Positions 8,380 through 17,020 are shown, numbered from the stretch's first letter. The stretch is DNA of 64,000 nucleotides from Veillonellaceae bacterium (GCA_025992895.1 DAJPGA010000001.1:941001-1005000), one strand, 5' to 3'. The notes: a model not told the origin generated them from the sequence alone. Numbers and translations: made by a program.

Positions 8380-9282
8380 ATGGCGATTCTGATTAATAAG
8401 GATACGAAGGTCATTGTACAGGGCATCACAGGCAAGGCTGCCCGTTTCCATACAGAACAGATGAGAAAATTCGGCACGAATATCGTAGCCGGTGTATCTC
8501 CGGGAAAGGCAGGCCAGCTGGTGCAGGGGATTCCTGTATTCAATACGGTCCGCGATGCTGTCATTGCGACCGGGGCTAATGCTTCCATCATTTTCGTACC
8601 GGCTCCGTCGGCTGCTGATTCCATCATGGAAGCAGTAGAGGCTGAAGTGCCGCTCGTTGTCTGCATCACGGAACATATTCCTCTCGAAGACATGGTTGTC
8701 GTTCACCGTTACATGGTTGGAAGAAAGACACGTCTCATCGGACCGAACTGCCCGGGTCTGCTTATGACCGATCAGTGCAATATCGGCATCATCCCAGGTG
8801 AAATCTTCAGGAAAGGCCATGTAGGCGTCGTTTCCCGTTCCGGCACGCTGACATATGAAGCTACATTCCAGCTGACAAATGCAGGCATCGGACAGACGGG
8901 CGCTATCGGCATCGGCGGCGACCCGATCAAGGGCACGGATTTCATTGATGCTCTGAAGTTGTATAATGAAGATCCGGATACGGATGCAGTCCTCATGATC
9001 GGCGAAATCGGCGGCAATGCAGAAGAGGAAGCTGCCCAGTGGATTCATGAAAATATGAAGAAACCGGTCGCAGGCTTCATCGCAGGACGCATGGCACCTC
9101 CAGGAAAACGAATGGGCCATGCAGGCGCTATCATTTCCGGCGGCAAGGGCACAGCTGCTGAAAAGATCGCAGCTCTTGAAGCAGTAGGCATTCCTGTCGC
9201 ACCAACTGTCGCTCATATCGGAAGAACGGTCATCGAGCTTCTGAAGAAGAACGGCCTCTATGAAAAGTGCCACACCTGCTGA
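8380..9282 (+). CDS. sucD: Succinyl-CoA synthetase, alpha subunit
   Basis: A 300-residue catalytic partner of SucC. The N-terminal Rossmann domain binds CoA ([18 protein letters not shown]). The ligase domain carries the phosphorylated histidine in [16 protein letters not shown] (His247). GPNCPG and [11 protein letters not shown] are the expected family signatures. Its ribosome site (GGGGAGG) is inside the end of sucC. The protein ends in CHTC, a slightly unusual cysteine-containing tail. An intrinsic terminator lies about 40 bases downstream, closing a two-gene operon. Confidence 0.96.
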   Translation: MAILINKDTKVIVQGITGKAARFHTEQMRKFGTNIVAGVSPGKAGQLVQGIPVFNTVRDAVIATGANASIIFVPAPSAADSIMEAVEAEVPLVVCITEHIPLEDMVVVHRYMVGRKTRLIGPNCPGLLMTDQCNIGIIPGEIFRKGHVGVVSRSGTLTYEATFQLTNAGIGQTGAIGIGGDPIKGTDFIDALKLYNEDPDTDAVLMIGEIGGNAEEEAAQWIHENMKKPVAGFIAGRMAPPGKRMGHAGAIISGGKGTAAEKIAALEAVGIPVAPTVAHIGRTVIELLKKNGLYEKCHTC

Positions 9283-9322
9283 TTTTTGAAAGAACAAGCG
9301 GGAAACTGATATAATAGAATAA

Positions 9323-9360
9323 GGGAGCCGCCAGAGAGTGATCTCCGGCAGCTCCTTTTT
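9323..9360 (+). terminator. Terminator of sucCD
   Basis: An imperfect stem GGAGCCGCC...GGCAGCTCC with a short loop, followed by TTTTTG. Confidence 0.8.
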
Positions 9361-9409
9361 GTATTCAGGCGTTAATGCCATTCCCGGCAGTCTTGCCGCA
9401 GGAGGATTT

Positions 9410-9637
9410 ATGTTTGACAAATTTCAGGATGCGCTCGTCGTTCTCGTTTTCTTTTATATGGTGTACCGCGTGGGCTGGGGAAGCGGGATGACGGCCATCA
9501 ATACGTTCATGCTGCTCTGCGCCGTCGTGGCGCTGATCTCGATCGCTTTGAAGCGCACGGGATACCTGGATAGGATGAAGGAAAGGAAGCTGGAAGAGGA
9601 GCGGAAACTGGAAGAAGAGAAAAAGGAAGCGAAATAA
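9410..9637 (+). CDS. Small membrane protein with charged tail
   Basis: A 75-residue protein starting at the ATG at 9410, chosen because AGGAGG lies 4 bases upstream. The longer frame from 9338 overlaps the sucCD terminator. Two hydrophobic stretches, about residues 6-22 (DALVVLVFFYMVYRVGW) and 28-47 (INTFMLLCAVVALISIAL), should span the inner membrane. They are followed by a repeated Lys/Glu tail (ERKLEEERKLEEEKKEAK) that is probably a cytoplasmic helix. Family and function not recognised. Confidence 0.6.
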   Translation: MFDKFQDALVVLVFFYMVYRVGWGSGMTAINTFMLLCAVVALISIALKRTGYLDRMKERKLEEERKLEEEKKEAK

Positions 9638-9771
9638 GAGTTTCCTCGCTCATGCTTCCCTGCAGGCGCGTTTTTGCGATTGATCTATGTCTGTGATAAA
9701 ATCATGAATATAACATTAAATTTATGAGAAAATGGGAATGATTTCCACTTTTTCGCAAAGAGGTGTCTGAG

Positions 9772-10359
9772 ATGAATGCTGATCTGAAAGCGGCTGTGAA
9801 GATTAACAGCCTGGCCGGGAAAGTTCGGCCTTTTGATCTGATGATGGATCTGATAACCCGGTACGGGCACTGGGCCTTTGTGATTTACGGTCTTCTCCTC
9901 TGGTTCACTCCGGGAAAGACACGGGAAGACAGGAGAAATGCATGCGCTTCCGCTTTTATCGGCGTATGCATAGCTTCGCTTATTTCCTATGCCATAGGAC
10001 GCGTATGGAAACGTGAGCGTCCCTTCAGGGAAAGTCCGATGATCTGGAATTTCACGGGCCACCGCGCGAATGCTTCTTTCCCGAGCAATCACACGATGAA
10101 CGGGTGCGTGGTTGCTATGGAGCTCATCCGCCACAATACGAAAGGCTCGAAGCTGATGGCAGTCCTCGCGGGAATTCTTGCTTTTTCCCGTGTGTTTGCA
10201 GGCATGCATTACCCTTCCGACGTGCTTGGCGGGGCTGCGATTGCGGCCATCGTCCACAAAGCTGTCCATATGCCGGCTCTTTCTGCTCTGACCGGGGTGC
10301 TGGCAGCTTTCGGCTCGTGGCTGTCTGACGATCTTGTCAGGAAAGTAACGGGCAGGTGA
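9772..10359 (+). CDS. PAP2-family phosphatase, undecaprenyl-diphosphatase (BcrC) type
   Basis: A 195-residue membrane protein with the three phosphatase motifs in order: WKRERPFRE (motif 1), ASFPSNHT (motif 2) and SRVFAGMHYPSDVLGG (motif 3, with the conserved Arg, His and Asp). Four to five hydrophobic helices surround them. The PSNH form and the size suit a BcrC-like enzyme, which dephosphorylates undecaprenyl diphosphate to recycle the cell-wall lipid carrier; another lipid phosphate substrate is possible. The ATG at 9772 has AAAGAGGTG 8 bases upstream. A GTG in that same site would add three residues. The WYL gene follows 4 bases after the stop, so these genes form an operon. Confidence 0.85.
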   Translation: MNADLKAAVKINSLAGKVRPFDLMMDLITRYGHWAFVIYGLLLWFTPGKTREDRRNACASAFIGVCIASLISYAIGRVWKRERPFRESPMIWNFTGHRANASFPSNHTMNGCVVAMELIRHNTKGSKLMAVLAGILAFSRVFAGMHYPSDVLGGAAIAAIVHKAVHMPALSALTGVLAAFGSWLSDDLVRKVTGR

Positions 10360-10363
10360 TCCT

Positions 10364-11401
10364 ATGGCGGTGGAAAAGGGAGATACAGGGAGCAAGATGT
10401 CGATCATCCGTATCGTGCAGGTGCTTCTGCGCGAGTCGGATAAGGATCACCCGCTCTCGCAGCAGGAAATCCTCGACTATATGGAAGGAAAGTATGGCAT
10501 GGCGGTGAACAGGAAGTCTGTGGGACGAAATCTCACAAGGCTTCGGGATGCAGGGCTTCCTGTGTTCTGCCGCGAGGTGCCGCGCATGATGAACGGGAAG
10601 AAAGTGCCTCTCTCTCTTGACTGGTACTGGGATCATGTGCTGGCCAGGGAGGATCTGAAGGCGCTCATCGATCTTCTCTATTTCTCTCATCTTCCGCCGC
10701 AGCAGGTCAAGCAGCTTGCTGAGAAGCTGAAGAGAATCCAGATCCGCTCTTTCGACGACGGAAAGACTCTGGTAAAGAATCTTCCATCTGCAGGGAAATC
10801 TGCGGATTTCGATCCGGTGATTGCGCTTTTGACGACGGCAGGCGAGGGAAAGAGGAAGATTTCCTTCTACTATGACCATTATGAAGCGGACGGCAAGCGT
10901 CATCATGGAAGGCTGCCATCCGGCGAAGACAGGCTTCTTACGGCAAGCCCGCTTCTGATCATCGCTTCAGATGACCGTTATGCGCTTCTGGCGGAAAAGG
11001 ATGAAGGCGGGATCGAGGTATACTTCCTTGATCTCATGTCTGACGTGAAGCTTCTGGAGGACCCGGCATCGGATACACTGACGCAGGCCCAGATCCAGGC
11101 TTTGAAGCCGTCGGATTACCTGTATTCTGCCCATGAAATTTTCCGCGGGAAACCGGAGCTCTGCACGTTCGAGGCAGACTGGCATCTCATGACGGACATC
11201 GTCAATGATTTCGGCAAGACGGCTCATCTTTCATCAGGCAATCAGACGAAGGTCACGATTGAAATCATGATACAGCCTGAAGCGATGAAGGCATGGGCGA
11301 TGCGTCATGCGCCGCTCGTCAAGATTCTTTCGCCCGCTTATCTCGTGAAGGAGGTGAGGGAGGCTGCGGCTGAACTGGCCCGCCTCTATGGACTTCCATG
11401 A
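10364..11401 (+). CDS. WYL-domain transcriptional regulator
   Basis: A 345-residue protein. The N-terminal part (about 10-75) is a winged helix-turn-helix (LSQQEILDYMEGKYGMAVNRKSVGRNLTRLRDAG). The centre (about 140-235) is a WYL domain (ISFYYDHYEADGKRH ... LLIIASDDRYALLA). The C-terminal part is the WYL-associated dimerisation region. WYL proteins sense nucleotides, nucleic acids or other ligands and usually act as repressors or activators; the target here is unknown. It is translationally coupled to the PAP2 gene upstream, and its stop overlaps the start of the DUF2953 gene (ATGA), so it may regulate its own envelope-related operon. Confidence 0.85.
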   Translation: MAVEKGDTGSKMSIIRIVQVLLRESDKDHPLSQQEILDYMEGKYGMAVNRKSVGRNLTRLRDAGLPVFCREVPRMMNGKKVPLSLDWYWDHVLAREDLKALIDLLYFSHLPPQQVKQLAEKLKRIQIRSFDDGKTLVKNLPSAGKSADFDPVIALLTTAGEGKRKISFYYDHYEADGKRHHGRLPSGEDRLLTASPLLIIASDDRYALLAEKDEGGIEVYFLDLMSDVKLLEDPASDTLTQAQIQALKPSDYLYSAHEIFRGKPELCTFEADWHLMTDIVNDFGKTAHLSSGNQTKVTIEIMIQPEAMKAWAMRHAPLVKILSPAYLVKEVREAAAELARLYGLP

Positions 11402-12216
11402 AAATTGCGATGATCGTAATCGGAGTTTTGCTTCTGATCATCCTTGTGCTTTTGATCCCGATCCGGTACCGTTTCTCTTTTGAGAAATGGAAGGCGCAGG
11501 TGACGGTGAAAGCGTTCTTCGGCCTTTTCAAGAAGGAGGTATCCTTCCCGGGAGAAAAGGAAGAAGAAACGGATGATTATGAAGACGAGGGTATGGAAGA
11601 GGAAGAAGTCCGGGAGATGAATGCCTATCTCGAGGAGATGGAGCATGATGCCCGGGAAAGGGAAGCGGAGAAGGAACGGGAGACTTCAGAAGCTTCCAGG
11701 AAGGCCCCTGCCAGGGAAGATGATGCCAGGGCAGAAGAGGCAGAGATCGTGAAGGAAGAACCGATCGATCTTTCAAAGGAAACGAAGGAAGTTTCCAAAG
11801 ATGATTCCGAAGAAGAAACAGAGGAATCAGAGGAATCAGAGAAAATTAAGAAAAAAACACCTTCCTATCTTGCGCAGTTTCTTTTTGCGTTAGATAATGG
11901 ACTTATAAAGAAAGTTCTCATAGCTGCCGCCAAGGTTCTGGCTCACAGTTTTCCGGGCAGATGGAGAGTCAAAGGAGCTTTCGGCACGGGGGATCCCATG
12001 TCGACCGGCGTTGCCTGCGGAATCGTGAAAGCATTCCTGCCAGGGCCCTTTGAAGACGTGGAATGGAATTTCACGGATAAGGTCTTCACTCTCAAGGGAG
12101 AAGGAGACGGAAGGATCATTCCTTTGTATGTCGTTTATATCCTGCTCACGCTGGCAGTCGCCCGTGAGACGAGGGAATTCTGGCATTTCAGAAGAGGGGG
12201 AAAAGTAAATGGATGA
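11398..12216 (+). CDS. DUF2953 membrane protein (YtfI-like)
   Basis: A 272-residue protein. Residues 2-20 are a strongly hydrophobic N-terminal anchor (IAMIVIGVLLLIILVLLI). A long acidic Glu/Lys-rich linker (about 52-140) follows, then a folded C-terminal region with the DUF2953 signature RWRVKGAFGTGDPMSTGVACGIVKAFLPG and a final hydrophobic stretch. In Bacillus the DUF2953 protein YtfI is encoded next to YtfJ/GerW, exactly as here, where the GerW gene overlaps by 8 bases. The two proteins probably work together, but this organism belongs to a lineage with many non-sporulating members. Confidence 0.85.
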   Translation: MKIAMIVIGVLLLIILVLLIPIRYRFSFEKWKAQVTVKAFFGLFKKEVSFPGEKEEETDDYEDEGMEEEEVREMNAYLEEMEHDAREREAEKERETSEASRKAPAREDDARAEEAEIVKEEPIDLSKETKEVSKDDSEEETEESEESEKIKKKTPSYLAQFLFALDNGLIKKVLIAAAKVLAHSFPGRWRVKGAFGTGDPMSTGVACGIVKAFLPGPFEDVEWNFTDKVFTLKGEGDGRIIPLYVVYILLTLAVARETREFWHFRRGGKVNG

Positions 12217-12649
12217 CGAAGTAAGAAAGCAGATTTTCGAAGAATTTAAGGAAATGATTACGACAGAATCTGTTGTCGGGGAACCGATTCATCTGGGGGA
12301 TGCAACCATCGTTCCTTTCGTTGATATTTCCTTCGGCTTTGGCACGGGCTCTCATGGCACGGCCGGAGCTGGCGGAGCAGGCGGCGGAAAAGTCACACCG
12401 ACGGCTGTTCTGATCATGAAGGGTGAAAGAGTTGAACTCTTCTCCATCAAGAATGCGGCTGCCAACACGACGATCGACCGTGTCCTCAATATGGTGCCGG
12501 AAGTGATTTCCCGTTTCTCCAAGAAGAAAGAGAAGAAGGAAGAAGTCCGTGAAGCTGCCCTGAAGGAAGCAGAACAGGCCATGAAGGAAGAGAAAGAAAC
12601 GGCTGTCCTTGAGGCGAAAGCAGACGGAACGACGGAAGAGAAGAAGTAG
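12209..12649 (+). CDS. GerW/YtfJ-family protein
   Basis: A 146-residue cytoplasmic protein of the YtfJ family: TTESVVGEPIHLGDATIVPFVDISFGFGTG, then a glycine-rich segment, and KVTPTAVLIMKGERVELFSI. The Lys/Glu-rich tail from about residue 105 is extra. In Bacillus GerW is needed for spore germination in some nutrients. Here it sits in an operon with a PAP2 phosphatase, a WYL regulator and DUF2953, and no other sporulation gene is visible in the window, so a housekeeping envelope role is more likely. Transcription may run on, but ompH has its own strong promoter. Confidence 0.88.
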   Translation: MDDEVRKQIFEEFKEMITTESVVGEPIHLGDATIVPFVDISFGFGTGSHGTAGAGGAGGGKVTPTAVLIMKGERVELFSIKNAAANTTIDRVLNMVPEVISRFSKKKEKKEEVREAALKEAEQAMKEEKETAVLEAKADGTTEEKK

Positions 12650-12727
12650 TATATACTTATTCGAACCAGTATAGTTTAAATTGAACTAAAGAACAGTTTA
12701 ATAAAAATTGAATTATAGCTTTTAACA

Positions 12728-12756
12728 TTGACACTTCGAAAATGTTAGCATATAAT
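12728..12756 (+). promoter_or_regulatory. Consensus promoter of the ompH-like gene
   Basis: TTGACA (12728-12733), exactly 17 bases, then TATAAT (12751-12756): a perfect sigma-70 match, giving a leader of about 50 bases. It fits an abundant envelope chaperone. Confidence 0.85.
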
Positions 12757-12810
12757 GAATATATGCTCATTACCCCAGGGGGCTTAGGGGTTCGTAAGGA
12801 GGAAAAATCT

Positions 12811-13227
12811 ATGAAAATGAAAAAGACAGTTGCAGCTATCGCTGCTGGCATGATTACTCTTGGCGCTATGGTTTCTGCTTCCGCAGCAGGCATCGGCTAC
12901 GTCAATTCCAACGCTCTTCTGCAGGCTCATCCGAAAATGCAGAAAGCTCAGCTCGACATGAGAAATGCAGCTCAGAAGGCTCAGGAAAACTTCAAGAAAC
13001 GCGCAGCAGGCAAGAGCGATCAGGAAAAACAGCAGATTGCCAATGAAATCCAGCGCGACCTGAACCAGGAAGAACAGTCCACCATGCAGCCGATCCTCTC
13101 CGATATCATGAAAGCTATCCAGAGAGTTCGTCAGCAGAAGGGCCTCGACATCGTTCTTGAACAGGGCGCAGTCGTAGACGGCGGCATCGACATCACATCC
13201 GAAGTCAGCCAGCAGCTCGCAAAATAA
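12811..13227 (+). CDS. OmpH/Skp-family periplasmic chaperone
   Basis: A 138-residue protein with a signal peptide (MKMKKTVAAIAAGMITLGAM, cleavage near ASA-AG). The mature protein starts IGYVNSNALLQAHPKMQKA, the usual first strand and helix of Skp/OmpH, and continues with a long Gln/Lys-rich coiled-coil arm (about 45-95). It ends with a strand of the type LDIVLEQGAVVDGGIDIT. Skp holds unfolded outer-membrane proteins in the periplasm, so this gene is direct evidence for a diderm envelope and is a plausible partner for the autotransporter at 17.2 kb. The ATG at 12811 follows AAGGAGG; an upstream in-frame ATG at 12742 lies inside the promoter and is rejected. Confidence 0.9.
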   Translation: MKMKKTVAAIAAGMITLGAMVSASAAGIGYVNSNALLQAHPKMQKAQLDMRNAAQKAQENFKKRAAGKSDQEKQQIANEIQRDLNQEEQSTMQPILSDIMKAIQRVRQQKGLDIVLEQGAVVDGGIDITSEVSQQLAK

Positions 13228-13243
13228 TTTCAGATACTAAGCA

Positions 13244-13271
13244 GCGCGGCGGGAAATCCTGCCGCGTTTTT
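13244..13271 (+). terminator. Terminator of the ompH-like gene
   Basis: The stem CGCGGCGGG...CCTGCCGCG with an AAAT loop is followed by TTTTTG. Downstream, 13368-13452 before the HD gene holds GC-rich palindromes (GCCCCGCGGGGC, GGCATATATGCC) that could fold in the leader. Confidence 0.85.
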
Positions 13272-13463
13272 GTGTGGAAAAAATAAGATTTCTCTGATTT
13301 CATCAGCGTATGATGATATTTAGGTATACCTTTGAGGAATCTTTATTTTTGATATACAATAAGAAAAGGCCACGCTCACGGGAAGGCCCCGCGGGGCAGG
13401 CCGAAAATATAAAATAAATGGGCGCAGGGCATATATGCCTTAAGCCTGTACAGGAGGAACATT

Positions 13464-13985
13464 ATGAATCAGCTCGCAGAACTTTGCAAAGCCATGATTG
13501 CTTACGACAAGGGTGATCCGAAGAGGATCCATCATTTCCTGAAGGTAAACGCCTTCGCTCATCAGATCGGCCTGGAGGAAGGCGTTTCTGACAAAATCCT
13601 TTTCCTTTTGGATGCAGTAACGTATGTCCATGATATCGGCATACATGAAGGGGAAAGACGCTTCGGAAGAAATGACGGCATGATCCAGCAGGAACTGGGA
13701 CCGGATGAAGCGCGCCCGATGCTGGAAAAGCTGCAATTCGAGAAGGAAGATATCGACCGCATCTGCTGGCTGATCGCTCATCACCATTCTTATGGCAGCA
13801 TCGACGGCCCTGATGCCCAGATCCTGGCTGAGGCTGATATGCTGGTCAACCAGTATGAAAGCGGTGCTTCCCGCCAGCAGAATGAAGCGCTCTACAAGCG
13901 TCTCTACAAGACAGAAGCAGGCAAGCGCCTCTTCCGTGAACTGTATTTTGAAACCTACGATCCGGGCGATAAGACAAATGCGTGA
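13464..13985 (+). CDS. HD-domain phosphohydrolase
   Basis: A 173-residue protein with the HD metal-binding pattern: an early His in HHFLKVNAFAHQIG, the HD pair in VTYVHDIG (about residues 55-57), then AHHHSYGS and a late Asp in LAEADMLVN. Small stand-alone HD proteins of this type hydrolyse nucleotides or phosphomonoesters; the substrate is unknown. The start has AGGAGG upstream. Its last 8 bases overlap the NUDIX gene, which in turn overlaps mutY, so the three are translated together. A role in nucleotide-pool cleaning is a reasonable inference. Confidence 0.85.
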   Translation: MNQLAELCKAMIAYDKGDPKRIHHFLKVNAFAHQIGLEEGVSDKILFLLDAVTYVHDIGIHEGERRFGRNDGMIQQELGPDEARPMLEKLQFEKEDIDRICWLIAHHHSYGSIDGPDAQILAEADMLVNQYESGASRQQNEALYKRLYKTEAGKRLFRELYFETYDPGDKTNA

Positions 13986-14451
13986 TACGTCGCTCGTCTA
14001 TCCGGTCGGAAAGGACGGAAGGATCCTCCTTGGACGCAAGAGAAGGGGCATGGGCTTTGGCAAGTGGAACGGCTTCGGCGGAAAGATCGAGGCGGGGGAA
14101 ACGATGCGCGAATGCGCGGCCCGCGAGCTTTTCGAGGAGTCAGGCCTGAAAGCACGCCCGGAGGATCTCATTCCTGTCGGCGATCTCTATTTCCATCAGC
14201 CTTCGGATCCGGAGTGGTCGCATGCCGGTATCGTCTATTTCGTGAAGGTCTGGGAAGGGACGCCCGCTGAGACGGAAGAAATGCAGCCGAAGTGGTTCCT
14301 TCCTTCCGAGTTTCCTTATGAGGACATGTGGATGGCTGACCGCGTATGGCTGCCGATGATCCTCAAGGGCGAAAGAATCCGCGGCACCATCTATTTCGAC
14401 AAGGATGGCGAGACGGTCTATGATTATGAATTCGAGGACATGGATCAATGA
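13978..14451 (+). CDS. NUDIX hydrolase, MTH1-like 8-oxo-dGTP diphosphatase
   Basis: A 157-residue protein with the complete Nudix box (GGKIEAGETMRECAARELFEESGL, about 39-62). Flanking segments closely follow the eukaryotic MTH1 pattern: KWNGFGGK before the box, EEMQPKWF and EDMWMADRVWLPMIL after it, and a closing YDYEFEDMD. MTH1/MutT enzymes hydrolyse oxidised purine nucleotides such as 8-oxo-dGTP so that they are not built into DNA. The start is the ATG at 13978 inside the HD gene end; the longer frame from 13792 lies wholly over the HD gene. The next gene is mutY, the repair partner in the GO system. Confidence 0.9.
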   Translation: MRDTSLVYPVGKDGRILLGRKRRGMGFGKWNGFGGKIEAGETMRECAARELFEESGLKARPEDLIPVGDLYFHQPSDPEWSHAGIVYFVKVWEGTPAETEEMQPKWFLPSEFPYEDMWMADRVWLPMILKGERIRGTIYFDKDGETVYDYEFEDMDQ

Positions 14452-15500
14452 GTATGCCGGATAAAGACTGGCCGAAGCGCCTTCTTTCCTGGTTCGATGC
14501 AAATAAGCGCGACCTTCCGTGGCGGGAATCCAAGCCTAGGAATCCTTACCATGTGTGGGTCTCGGAAATCATGCTGCAGCAGACGAGGACGGAGGCGGTG
14601 AAGCCTTACTACGAAAGCTGGATGGCGCGTTTCCCGACGATCAAAGATCTGGCGGATGCCGATGAGCAGGATGTCCTTCACCAGTGGCAGGGGCTTGGCT
14701 ACTACAGCCGGGCAAGGAATCTGCACAAGGCGGCGCGCGAGATGGAAGAGAAGTACGGCTCCGAAATGCCGGATACGGCAGATGAAGTCCGTGCGCTCCC
14801 CGGCATTGGCGACTATACGGCCGGCGCTATTCTTTCCATTGCTTTTGGAAAGAAGGAGCCGGCTGTCGATGGCAATGTCCTTCGCGTCTACGCAAGGCTC
14901 TACGGCATCGAGGATGATGTCCTGAAGACGGCAGGAAGGAAGAAGATCCGCGCGCTCTGCGAGGAAACGATTCCTGAAAGGGCAGGGGATTTCAATGAAG
15001 CACTGATGGATCTTGGCGCGAATGTCTGCATACCGAAGCATCCAAGGTGCAGCATGTGTCCTCTTTCCTCTTCCTGTCTTGCCTTGAAGGAGGGAAGGGA
15101 AGAAGAGCTTCCCATCCGCGGAAAGAAGCAGCCGCCTAAGGAGTTCTATGCAGCCTGTGCTATCTGCATCAAAGGAGGAAAGGTTCTTCTCCATAAAAGG
15201 CCGGAGAGCGGCATGCTGGCCTCCATGTGGGAATTTCCCATGGTCCTGACTGAGAAGGCAGATACAGCGGCAGATGAACTTTCCCATTTCCTTCATGGGA
15301 AACTGGAAGGACCTGTCTGGAAGTACAATCATGTCTTCACGCACCGCATCTGGTACATGAACGCGTACATGGCGGGAAATATCACCGTGCCGGAAGGGGA
15401 GTACAAGTACTTCTCGCCGGAAGAATACAAGGAAATCCCGCTGGCAGGACCGCATGCCAGACTTGCGGCTTTTGCAGAAAAGCTGATTTCCGATTTCTAA
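14448..15500 (+). CDS. mutY: A/G-specific adenine DNA glycosylase
   Basis: It removes adenine paired with 8-oxoguanine. The 350-residue protein has the catalytic Glu in WVSEIMLQQT and the helix-hairpin-helix LPGIGDYTAG. The catalytic Asp lies in AVDGNVLRV. A [4Fe-4S] cluster is bound by C-x6-C-x2-C-x5-C (CIPKHPRCSMCPLSSSC). From about residue 225 comes the C-terminal NUDIX-like domain that recognises 8-oxoG (AICIKGGKVLLHKRPESG ... MWEFPMV). The start overlaps the upstream NUDIX gene by 4 bases. The cluster shows that oxidative DNA damage matters to this presumed anaerobe. Confidence 0.96.
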   Translation: MSMPDKDWPKRLLSWFDANKRDLPWRESKPRNPYHVWVSEIMLQQTRTEAVKPYYESWMARFPTIKDLADADEQDVLHQWQGLGYYSRARNLHKAAREMEEKYGSEMPDTADEVRALPGIGDYTAGAILSIAFGKKEPAVDGNVLRVYARLYGIEDDVLKTAGRKKIRALCEETIPERAGDFNEALMDLGANVCIPKHPRCSMCPLSSSCLALKEGREEELPIRGKKQPPKEFYAACAICIKGGKVLLHKRPESGMLASMWEFPMVLTEKADTAADELSHFLHGKLEGPVWKYNHVFTHRIWYMNAYMAGNITVPEGEYKYFSPEEYKEIPLAGPHARLAAFAEKLISDF

Positions 15501-15508
15501 CCAAAGAG

Positions 15509-15533
15509 TCCCTGCCTCAGAGGCGGGGATTTT
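15509..15533 (+). terminator. Probable terminator after mutY
   Basis: CCCTGCCTC-AGAGGCGGGG is followed by ATTTTG; the T run is short. Confidence 0.55.
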
Positions 15534-15570
15534 GCGCATGTTTTTATGATTACACAGAAAGGAGCCGCTT

Positions 15571-16689
15571 ATGGCATTTGGAAAATTCATCATCATGATG
15601 TTTGCGGTGATCGGACTCATCGACGGTTCGATCCTGGCGCTCGTATTTCGTAAGCGGCGCTTTTACTTATGGTCGCTGGGAGGTGCCATCGCAGGTGCGA
15701 TCCCTGCCTGGTACTTCAACTGGTACGGGCTTGCCTATGACAGTCTGGGGATCTGGTCGCTTTATCTCGCCTACCTTCTGGACGGCATCATGGTCGCCTG
15801 TCTCATCATCCCGATTCCTGCCTTTATCCTTGGAATCCTTTCCTTCATCCCGGGGCTCAGGTACTTCATTTCCAATCTGGGAAAGGGCCTCATCGCCATT
15901 GCGCTTGTGATTGGCGTCTACGGCTGCGTGATGGGGAACAGCCGCGAAGTCGTCGAGTATCACGACATCTACGTCAAGGATCTGCCGGCCGCGTTTGAAG
16001 GGTACAAGGTCGCACAGGAAACGGATACGCACATCGGCGCTTACTTCCGCTACACGGATATGCCATCTGAGCTCCTCCGCGCAAAGAATGAAGGGGCAGA
16101 CGTCCTTTTCTTCACCGGGGATCTCATCGACGATGTACGGTACATGCCGCAGGTCGCTGAGGATTTCACAAAAGCAGAGAAATATTTCCCGGATGGCATT
16201 TTCTACATCTGGGGCAATCATGAGTATTACAGGAATCAGCCGCTCATTGAAGAGGACCTGAAGAATACACCCGTCAAGATGCTGGTGAATAACCACACGT
16301 ACATTGAAAAGGACGGACAAAGACTCTACGTCGCAGGCGTCGATTTCCCGTTTGCCAGAGGCACGCAGAAGGAAATCGAGGAAGAAAAATGGGCTGATGA
16401 AGCGTTCGCAGGCATTCCGAAGGGAGCTCCCGTCATCTTCCTGGCCCACCATTCCGATTTCATCGATCAGGGCTTCAAGCACGGCGCATTCCTGACGCTG
16501 ACAGGCCATACCCACGGCACGCAGTTCGGCCTCTTCGGCAAGCCGATCATCACGCCATTCAAGTACACGAGAGGCATGTACAGCGACGGTACTCATTACG
16601 GCTACGTCGCAAGAGGCGACGCCAGCTGGTTCCCGTTCCGCTTCAGCTGCCCGAGAGAACTGACCATTTTCACACTCCACAGAGCATAA
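15571..16689 (+). CDS. Membrane-anchored metallophosphoesterase
   Basis: A 372-residue protein. Residues 1-125 contain three to four membrane helices (KFIIMMFAVIGLIDGSILAL, LYLAYLLDGIMVACLIIPIP, LIAIALVIGVYGCVMG). The catalytic domain follows with all metal motifs: DTHIG (DxH), GDLIDD, GNHEYY, LAHHSDF and GHTHGTQFG. This is the YkuE-like layout of membrane-linked phosphoesterases, whose substrate may be a phospholipid or nucleotide product at the membrane. The first motif is ETDTH where SDTH or SDLH is usual. The start ATG at 15571 has AAAGGAG upstream. Monocistronic. Confidence 0.88.
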   Translation: MAFGKFIIMMFAVIGLIDGSILALVFRKRRFYLWSLGGAIAGAIPAWYFNWYGLAYDSLGIWSLYLAYLLDGIMVACLIIPIPAFILGILSFIPGLRYFISNLGKGLIAIALVIGVYGCVMGNSREVVEYHDIYVKDLPAAFEGYKVAQETDTHIGAYFRYTDMPSELLRAKNEGADVLFFTGDLIDDVRYMPQVAEDFTKAEKYFPDGIFYIWGNHEYYRNQPLIEEDLKNTPVKMLVNNHTYIEKDGQRLYVAGVDFPFARGTQKEIEEEKWADEAFAGIPKGAPVIFLAHHSDFIDQGFKHGAFLTLTGHTHGTQFGLFGKPIITPFKYTRGMYSDGTHYGYVARGDASWFPFRFSCPRELTIFTLHRA

Positions 16690-16710
16690 AAAAACATATT
16701 GAATGAAAAC

Positions 16711-16754
16711 AAAAAGAGCTGTAGAAATGACTGTACATTCCTGCAGCTCTTTTT
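16711..16754 (+). terminator. Terminator of the metallophosphoesterase gene
   Basis: AAAAAGAGCTG...CAGCTCTTTTT with an inner AGAAATG/CATTCCT-like pairing. It belongs to the related terminator family seen at 21790, 27502, 39162, 46348 and 56719. Confidence 0.85.
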
Positions 16755-16986
16755 GATGCCTGTATTCCCTGGATTTCTTCTCTTTTCGATGCTTACCACT
16801 TTTTTATGGTAAACATATCCAGTATATAAAGATTTTATAGTTCTCTTTGGGAGTGCCCTGGCGGGAGGGGTTCTTTTCTTCCGATGATATCGAATGCCGG
16901 CCGTGTTTATCTATATTTAAATAGTTCATTATAGAAAGAGTTCATATCTATCGTACAGAGTTCTCTATAATTCTGCCAGATAGATA

Positions 16987-17016
16987 TTTTTTAATCATGG
17001 AATTATGATTAAAAAT
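16987..17016. promoter_or_regulatory. Inverted repeat upstream of the autotransporter leader
   Basis: TTTTTAATCAT (16988-16998) and ATGATTAAAAA (17005-17015) are an 11-base perfect inverted repeat with a 6-base spacer. It lies between a TATAAT (16966-16971, no good -35) and the structured leader. It could be an operator or an RNA hairpin. Confidence 0.4.
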
Positions 17017-17020
17017 AGAA

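Noticed and set aside
12209..12649. GerW as evidence that the organism sporulates
   Set aside because: YtfJ-family proteins occur in non-spore-formers, and no other sporulation gene is present in the window.
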